The translations under genes were made by a program, and so were the position numbers. Source: Antennarius striatus (lineage: Eukaryota > Chordata > Actinopteri > Lophiiformes > Antennariidae). From it: 64,000 bases of DNA. Shown here piece by piece: positions 56,514 to 64,000 of the stretch; positions within the stretch are counted from its first letter, which is position 1, and each line of letters begins with the position of its first letter. The stretch covers positions 15,597,501 through 15,661,500 of the forward strand of contig NC_090787.1 in the NCBI RefSeq assembly GCF_040054535.1. Direction: 5' to 3'. The notes under the pieces are model-generated. The model saw only the letters and a list, made by a program, of their open reading frames with translations. It was not told the DNA's origin and ran no database searches.

Positions 56514-57046
56514 CACTGCCCGGCCCCAAAAAAAGTCACACATTCTAATATTTCGTGGGACTGCCTGTAGCTTTGATTGCGGTGCGCATTTGCCACGGCA
56601 TTGTGTCAACAACCTCGTACGACGTCACAGCATTTCTGTCCAGAAATGCATTAATTTTTGGCAGAGTTCTTGTATTGACGATAGGAGTCAAACCACTCTG
56701 CACGGTCTTCTCCAGCACATCCCATAGACTTTTTATTAATCTCAGGACTGTGGGGACTAATTGATGTGTCAAAATTATTCCACACGCTCCCTGGACCACT
56801 CTTTCACAATTTGAGTCTGATAAATTTTGGCATTTGTTGTCCTGGAATATGATCGTGCCATCTGGGAGAAAAAATCTATTTATGGGATTGCCTGGTCATT
56901 CAGTACATTCAGATTCTTAGCTGACTTAATTTTTTTGCTGAATAATATTGCTGATCCTAGACTTGACCAACCGAAGCAACCCTCTATCATAACACTGCAA
57001 TTTGCTTATTGACACCCAAACGGTGACTTTTTTTTGGCCGGGCAGT
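56514..57046 (-). mobile_element. internally deleted Tc1/mariner-type DNA transposon
   Basis: Flanked by TA. Terminal inverted repeats CACTGCCCGGCCCCAAAAAA and TTTTTTTGGCCGGGCAGT are visible. The minus strand retains the C-terminal part of a Tc1-type transposase (LWDVLEKTVQSGL, then MPWQMRTAIKATGSPTKY), with stops and a shift where family members continue. At about 530 bp it is roughly a third of a full element, and most of the catalytic domain is gone. Confidence 0.82.
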
Positions 57047-58649
57047 ATATATCTTTCTTTGTACAAAGTCACAGCTGACGTTCTAACAAATTGACTGCAA
57101 ACAAAGCTCATACAGTAAACTTTGTCAGTTCCTCCTCCGCCCTATTGAGAACCTTGTTATCAAGATGTGGTGAGTGCCAGAGGAAACATGGCTTCTAATG
57201 CCTTTTTTTTTTTTTTTTTTTACTCACAGCATCCTTGTGATGGATAAAAAGCAGCCAAACAAATACAGGAAGAGGGGTATCTATAAGACCGCTCACTCAA
57301 CACCCATGTGGACAGATGGGTGATGTGTATACGCTTGCATACATGTGTGACAAAAGATTAAGTGTGTGCGCTGACTATGTTTAATGTGTGTGTGAGGACT
57401 GAAGACAGATAAGGGTGTATATGTACCCAACTTGCATCCCTGAAAACAAACAATGATTGAAAGGATGGCATTGTTCATAAATTTGTAGAGACGTTTAACC
57501 CAAAGTCATCAGCCAAAGGTGGGGAAAAGGCTTTCAACACAGCCTTTTCCTGCCTGGTCAACTTTTGAGTGATTTTATTTTACGTCAAATAAATAAAAAT
57601 CAAGTATAGGTCTTACAGCTGACCTGATAATTTAAATACAATCATGAATGGATATTTTTGTGTGGTACTTGGCATGTTCCCTTGTATATACTTTACCGTG
57701 GCTATGTTTTATGACTTCCTGCTTGTCCTGATCATTGTTAAAGTGACTCAGCTTCATGAGGAAACATTAAATTTTGATTTTTTTTTTGCTTGCTAACTAA
57801 AAGTGTGTGAGAAACTCTTGTGGGTGTTTGCCGGTAGATGGTCGACCATGTGTGCCGGCACTCCTATCCGTAGATAACATTGTGCTGGGCGGCTGGCTGG
57901 CTGAAGGGACCTGGAAGAAAGTGATATCATTCTGAATCGGAAAACATATGTTCCCTCTCGAGAGACGGAGAGGGTGTGACCCTCTCTGAACTCTACTTCC
58001 AAGCAGTTTTTCCTGCTCTGACTGGTTAGTACACCCATAGCGTTCCCTTTTACACTGCAGTGTAAGAAAGTTCATCATTTAAAAGTACCTGAAAATTTAA
58101 GCCCTGTGTGACTTGATTTATTGTGATTAAGTCACCAATTACTGTCTGTGTAGGTTCTCAGTCTTCCAGGTAAATCAAGACCAGCAAAAAAAAGTCACTT
58201 AAAGTTGATTGAAGACGTTTCACCTCTCATCCAAGACGCTTCTTCATTTCTGTTTTGGATAGGAGCCAGACAGTGTTTTTTTCTTTTCTGTTCTGGTTGG
58301 AGCAGAAAACAAAAATGACCAAAACCAACAAGACAGTAAGTCTTGTTTGGAGTTGGTACCATTCATAAGGGAGTCATTGTCCTGCCCCCAGTGTGAGTCG
58401 TTAGGGAGACCTGCACTCAGGTGGAAATGGTTGTTGTCATTTCTGAGGATGGAGGTCAATACTGTGTTGTCGGTGGCTGATAGTACGTATATGCTTGTCG
58501 GTGGCCTCTTCCTCTGTTAATAGATGGTTTCTCCATTTTGACAAAAATGGTTTCTTTAACTCCTTTCTTAAAAAATCTGTCTTCCATGGCTAAATGGAAG
58601 ACAGATGGTTCCCCTGGCAGTCTAAGTCTTTGCCAGCATAGTTAAGTTA
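57047..58649. other. gene-free stretch with poly(T) run and repeat words
   Basis: Poly(T) at 57203-57221. The segment 58195-58250 (GACGTTTCACCTCTCATCCA, AGACGCTTCTTCATTTCTG) is a phrase common in fish dispersed repeats. No gene. Confidence 0.4.
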
Positions 58650-60080
58650 AAGCTTTATTGAAATCAAAATCCTTCAGTGGACTCTTGAACGTGGAAATGG
58701 CGCCTGGCTCAAAAACCAAATCAGGAATCTGATTCCACAATAAAGGAGCTCTGTCCCCCAGTCTTGTAGAATTTCTTGGAACCACCAGCAGAACGGTATT
58801 TGGGACCACAGAGTTCTAGTGGGGCCAAATGGCAAAATGAGCTCTTCAAGGTATGATGGGGCGTGACTGTTGACAACTTTAAAAATGAGAGGAAGGATTT
58901 TAAATGCTATTCAGGATTTAACAGGTAGCCAGTGCAGAGATGTTAGCACAGGAGTAATGGGATCTTTCTATATGGTTGTTGTTAAAACACAAGCTGGTGC
59001 ATTCTGGATAAGCTGGTGATGTTGAATGGAGTTGTTAGGGCCACTTGACAGTAAGGAACTGCTTTAATCCAGCCTGGACTAGCTTTTCTGCATCTTGTTG
59101 GGTTAATATATGCCTGTTTTTTGAAATGTTGCAAAGGTGAAAAAATCCAGTCCTTGAAATCGGTTTTATGTGGGAATGTAAGGATAAGTCCTGATCAACG
59201 AGAGCCCTCAGGGTCTTGGCAGTGGTGCCAATGGAGCAAACTACATCACTAGATAGATCAAACATTTCTGAGATGTTTTGGGTCAAGAACCATGACTTCA
59301 GTTTCATTTAAATTTAATAGCAGAAAGTTCTTGGTCATCAGGATTTAATGTCCACAATAAAGGAGCTCTGTCCCCCATTTTTAAAGTTGTCATACCTCTA
59401 AGTGGTTGGTTTTGTCTGGCTGAACTGACAAGTATAGCTGTGTGTCATCTGCATAGCAGTGGGACTTTATACAGCGTTTTCTACAAAAGTTGCCTAACGG
59501 AAGCATTTTAAGCGTGAGTAAAATAGGTCCAAGCAGCGAACTCTGTGGAATTCCATAAATAACTATTCTATAAATAGAAGATTTATCGTAAACAAATACA
59601 AACTGAGCACTATAAAATGAATGTGACCAAAATCAATTTAATGCAGATACTTTAATGCCAACTGAATTTTCCATCCTCGGTAACAAAATCTGATGATCAG
59701 CTGTCTCAAAAGCTGCACTGAGATCTAATAAGATAAGTACATAGATAAGTCTTTTATCGGATACTTTTAAAAGGTCATTGATGACTTGCACTAGTGCCGT
59801 CTCTGTGCTATGATAAACTCTGACGCCTAACTGGAAAACTATAAAACCTCAAATAAATTATTGTCTTGTGAAAACTCACACAGCTGACTGGCAACTGTGT
59901 TTTCTAAAACGTTGGACAGAAACAGAAGGTTCGGAATGGGCCTATGGTTAACTAACACGTCAGGATCCATTGTTGGGTTATTGAGAAGAGATTTAATCAC
60001 TGCGGTTTTACAAGACTGAGGGACATAGTCTGTCAGTAAGGAAAGCTAAAGTGTATTTAGCAATGGGATCCTTACTGAGG
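58650..60080 (-). pseudogene. decayed jockey-superfamily (L2/Rex1-like) LINE reverse transcriptase
   Basis: Minus-strand translation in several broken frames matches a common teleost LINE RT: DLSAAFETADHQIL, then CYADDTQLYLSVQPD at about 59460-59418 with the catalytic YADD motif, then SRTGFFHLCNISKNRHILTQ at about 59100. The YADD residues survive but stops and frameshifts interrupt the rest. Clade assignment is tentative. Confidence 0.75.
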
Positions 60081-60178
60081 GGAAAACTTTAGAAATTTCG
60101 CTGGGACTGGGTTTAAATGACCAGTTCACGGATGTTACGGGTCCCAGAGTATGGTACCACATTAACAAAATACGGATC

Positions 60179-60252
60179 TGTGAAACACAGATGAAAAGTA
60201 GCAGTAATGAAGAAACGGACCACTTGCTTTGTCGTTCAGGTTACATCTCTTA
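60179..60252 (+). repeat. 74-bp direct repeat, left copy
   Basis: CTGTGAAACACAGATGAAAA onward, almost identical to 60719-60792 (one difference seen: ACCACTTGC versus ACCGCTTGC). Confidence 0.92.
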
Positions 60253-60462
60253 TTCAAACAAGTCACAATAAAATAATACATAACATTTGGCCTTTCAACT
60301 TCAAAATTATAAACACTTTAGCAATATATTTCATAATCCATACAAAACAAATATATTAGCATTAGCTTCCATTTTTGGCAAAGCATTCAACACAATAACT
60401 GTTTCTGTAATATTAATCATGTGGGAGCCCGAATCTCACTCTGTAGCACTGCTACCGGCCTG

Positions 60463-60580
60463 CCTCCAAGACTAAACTAAGGTCAAATCCAACCCAAAAC
60501 ACCCGAGATGCAGCGCGGTCCCCCTCCAAGACTAAACTACGGTCAAAGCGAACCCAAAACACCCGAGATGCAGCGCGCAC
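60463..60580 (+). repeat. 60-bp tandem duplication (two units)
   Basis: CCTCCAAGACTAAACTA begins at 60463 and again at 60523. Both units contain ACCCAAAACACCCGAGATGC and AGCGCG. Confidence 0.92.
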
Positions 60581-60718
60581 CTGTCGACTTGGCGGCATTT
60601 TCACGATTTACAAGGTTAACAAAAACACTTAAAACATTGTCACACGTTCTTTTTAACACTTTTAACGCTTACATTAACTCTTAACGAGTTGAAATTGGTT
60701 ACTTTTACCAATTACTGA

Positions 60719-60792
60719 CCTGTGAAACACAGATGAAAAGTAGCAGTAATGAAGAAACGGACCGCTTGCTTTGTCGTTCAGGTTACATCTGA
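60719..60792 (+). repeat. 74-bp direct repeat, right copy
   Basis: The second copy of the repeat at 60179-60252, 540 bp away. Confidence 0.92.
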
Positions 60793-60974
60793 AATGTGGG
60801 GAGGAGGGTCCCACCTTAGACAACCCGGGGTACACCTGCTCCCGTGACAAAGGTTCCACATTCCGCTGGCTACATTAACTACAGTTCTTTAAATATGACC
60901 GTTAAATAAATCAATATAAATCAATTCAACAAAAATCGACACAACTGTGGTCGCATAATTTTGGGTGTACCACA

Positions 60975-63900
60975 GATCAGATGAAGTTATCGGACTTTGC
61001 TGTTGCAAGTTAATGACGGAAAAGCTCATACTTATCAAGAATAACAGTCGCATCTCCGTTTCCATTGTCCGAGGATAGGTCGGATAACAGAAGCTGATGA
61101 ATGTTGTCTAGATTCTATTTTCTTTACGAAGAAGCTCATGAAAATGACACTACTGAGACCTGTGGGAATTACTTCAGTGATCAAACTGTGGTCATAAAAC
61201 ATGGAGCTTGCCCGTTTAGTTTAAATTTCTTAAATTCCCAAGAGGTTTCCATGACTAGTGGGAGCAGTTTAAGCTCCTGTTTAACTAAATGATGATGTTT
61301 TTGCATTAACAGAGAAGTTTCTCCTTTGCATTTGGAAAAACTTCTGCATTCACAGAACAATCTATTCTATGTACCATAACAAAATCAACACTTCAGAACA
61401 AGATCAGAATTGTAATGCAGCAAGTATACAGTAGAGGAAAGTTAAAGCACAATGGAAGGTTTTAACCAGGATCCCTTTTTCATGATTTGATGAAACCTAT
61501 AATCCTTTATTTGTTCCCACTGGGCGAATTTTCAATATAAAAATGACATCATATTACAACAAATTATTGGAAAATAGAATTTAAAGGTTATGATTGTGTA
61601 TAATTTAGTTAAAATCCCATAATTCATGGTGGGACTCAAATAAGAACATCTGTATCAATCTGAGCACCGGTCTTTTATTTTCCTCACAGACAGAGGACAT
61701 TTTTAAAAAATTGTTCTTCTGTCCATTGTATTTCTTCCACATAGACTAATAAGTCTGGAATTGTAATAGGTATGCATGAAGTATGGCATCGATATGGAAA
61801 AAAACAAGCAGATTCAGGAACTTTTTCCTTTAACATTGTGAAAATCCTGCTCTGGTTATCAGAGCATGACATGGATGCTAGAGTTTGAGTTATGGTTTCA
61901 TTAAACTCAAAGAAACTGTTTGGGTTTGGCATTTTTTTCTTTTAATAAACTTTTGCAAAACTACCCTACAATATCAGAAGTGCACGTAAAAATCAACCTC
62001 AAGATTTCATCCTCTGGGTTCTCACCACTGAAATTTTGGAACAACATATTGAGGCTGCCAAGGTTATTAACTGTATTAACGGAATAAATCTCAATTTCAT
62101 TCTTAGTCCAATAAAAAAAACAAAATTAAATCTTTCTCAGGGATAAAGAAGCTGACAGCGATTTGGCAGAGAGGAAAGTCTGTTAAGTTAACACACATGA
62201 AAACCAGTTAGGTAACACAAGGAGGGAAAGTAGTGCTTAAAACACAAACTACCTTCATCACAGCTAACTATACTGATTTTCTTACTTTGTACACCAACAG
62301 ATGGCAGCTCTTCCTCATCATCCTGCTGGGGCTGATGTTGCTGTTGTTATTATTGAAACCAAACTGTAGAGTTTTTTTATCCATTCACTCTGTTTACATT
62401 AAGATACATGTGAGACCAATGCATGTGAAAAACAGATTAAGTTAAAATTTCAGGTATGAACTGATGTGTTATTGTTTTGTTTATTAAAATGCTTTTTCCT
62501 TTAACCATCCACTGTTGCTGGAATTAGACTTTGATTTCACTTTTGTTTTGAATCATTTTTTCCGATATATTATTTTTTCCTCCGGGGGTGTGGAGCCCAT
62601 TTGGAAATGACCCGGTGGGCAGGAATGTCCAGCTCCTCTTAGAAAAGACTGAGATGACAAGGTCATCAACTCTAGCCTAAATTTTATAATAATGGAAAAT
62701 AACAGAATTATTATGACATGGGTCTTTATATGAAGCACTGAGGAAATTAGTAGTTAATGAGGCAAGCTGTGGGAAAGTGACAGCACAACACAATACAACA
62801 CAACATAGAACAATAGCGATATTCATTAGTGTAAAAGAGGAGGTTCACCTCAGAAGTCATCCTGAATTTCAGCCTCTCTTGTCTAACATTTCAGATTCAG
62901 GCACACACACTTACATCCTCCCCTCATCACTGCCTCCTGCTCGCCTTCCACCCACCCGTTCTCTATTGTGAGAACATTTGTTCTCCTCTCCCTCTTGTGG
63001 TGCCCGGTGTTGCTCAAAGAGGAAGCTGCCCTTCCACTTCCTTCTTCACTGGCGAGAACAATTCATGTCTGCTCTCTCACCCTTCTCTCTCCCTCTCCAA
63101 TGCAGACGACATGATCCTGCCAGGATACTGTGGTCGCTTTCCCAATTCCGGATCTAGTCCTGTAAAACCATAGAGAGCCAGTGATAAGCATTACTACATG
63201 CTGTAATACTACTTGTGACGCTCACAGCTACTATGACTAAGAAGTAACATAGATTGGGAAAAAATACACAAACTGTGAAGCATACACTTTACTGAAAATG
63301 ATGCACGGAATCACTCAATGTTCTCATCGGTTGTTGGTCTCTTTGGATCAGTGCTGCTGCATGGAGAAAAACAAAGGAGCAAACAAACCCTTTCGATGAA
63401 GTTGAGCATTTTTTGAATAAAAATGAGAAGAAAATAATTTAGCTTGTTATTTGTGAATATATTAAAATGGAGTCAGGGCCTCAGAAAAAATATGCTTTTT
63501 CACAGGTTGCATAGTAAATAAATTGAGTAAATGTTTTTATATATCATTTTATTTCCATGCATCATTCAGTAGGTTTCAGTGAAGCACTGCATACATTACA
63601 ATCATAATTACTGACTCTTAGCTGCTGAGTGAGTCAGTAAATGTGTCAATGAACGACAAAAACAATCCATTCCACACTAGAGAGCACACAGAGCGCCTCA
63701 AAACAACTGACACAAAAACCTCAACACTTTCACGTTTCCCATTAGCCTTCAAGCTTCTGGAAGACGACCGACTTTGAGTGGATTCTATATCACGCATTAT
63801 GTTGTTCTGTTTACCTGAATGTGTGGCTCACAAATTAGTGAGTCAAATTAATCCTCTCACCCTTGATCAAACTATCGGTGTTTTTAATCATGTTATTGCC

Positions 63901-64000
63901 TCCCCAAGATAGATGTTTTAATTTCTCAGAGCTGTGATCAGATTGTAATCAGGATCCCTTTTTCATGATTTTATGAAACCTCATGAGGTGTCCATAGCAT
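60975..64000. other. gene-free stretch to window end
   Basis: No host gene recognised and no gja8-type connexin frame. The phrase AGGATCCCTTTTTCATGATT occurs at about 61468 and again near 63951, so both ends carry fragments of one dispersed repeat. Confidence 0.45.

Larger units (their letters stand above)
60133..60974 (-). mobile_element. LTR-like insertion with internal repeats (candidate solo LTR)
   Basis: Starts TGTTACGGGTCCC and ends GGGTGTACCACA on the + strand, so both ends show TG...CA type termini. Inside are a 74-bp direct repeat (60179-60252 and 60719-60792) and a tandem duplication with 60-bp period starting near 60463. On the minus strand a GAATAAGAGATG word could be a polyadenylation region. 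No target-site duplication is evident, so the class is uncertain. Confidence 0.4.

Noticed and set aside
1..64000. CRISPR arrays, tRNA, rRNA and other RNA genes, bacterial features
   Set aside because: Direct repeats found are transposon or microsatellite derived. No cloverleaf or snRNA-like sequence was recognised, though a covariance-model search would be needed to exclude small RNAs.
42536..64000. gja8 or another connexin upstream of gja5
   Set aside because: Connexin coding exons are intronless and would appear as a frame of about 400 codons beginning MGDW; none is present on either strand.

Overview
The window looks like teleost fish genomic DNA. It has intron-rich vertebrate genes, abundant (CA/GT)n microsatellites, teleost-type LINE and Tc1 remnants, and short palindromic MITE-like repeats, and no operons. 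I recognise three protein-coding genes by their translated exons: bcl9 (+ strand), acp6 (- strand) and gja5 (- strand). From memory, human 1q21 has BCL9, ACP6 and GJA5 in the same order and orientations, so this is an old conserved block. gja8, the next human gene, is not visible here.

Layout. 1-17.8 kb: no recognisable coding sequence. It probably holds bcl9 upstream and 5' non-coding sequence, with a GC-richer promoter-like stretch near 1.1-2.4 kb. 17.88-27.45 kb: bcl9, eight coding exons joining in frame to about 1414 aa; polyadenylation candidates lie at 27.9-28.8 kb. 30.13-33.70 kb (5' UTR exon near 35.2-35.4 kb): acp6, ten coding exons joining in frame to about 424 aa, convergent with bcl9. 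36.4-38.4 kb: two decayed Tx1/L1-like LINE 3' ends. 41.37-42.51 kb: gja5, one uninterrupted 381-codon coding exon, with a possible TATA promoter near 43.77 kb. 43.8-64 kb: gene desert with LINE tails, MITEs, an internally deleted Tc1-type element, a decayed minus-strand LINE containing a reverse-transcriptase YADD motif, and an LTR-like insertion.

Functions. bcl9 encodes the adaptor linking Pygopus to beta-catenin in Wnt-regulated transcription. acp6 encodes a histidine-acid-phosphatase-family lysophosphatidic acid phosphatase. gja5 encodes a connexin-40-type gap-junction subunit. The three do not form a pathway; synteny is what unites them.

The most interesting local observation is in bcl9. 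A 108-nt, phase-symmetric exon encodes a basic, NLS-like stretch plus an acidic cluster. As I recall the human proteins, it is present in BCL9L but absent from canonical BCL9. Its 3' splice site has a (GT)18 microsatellite where the polypyrimidine tract should be. This suggests a regulated cassette exon. I found no convincing evidence of a wholly new gene system.
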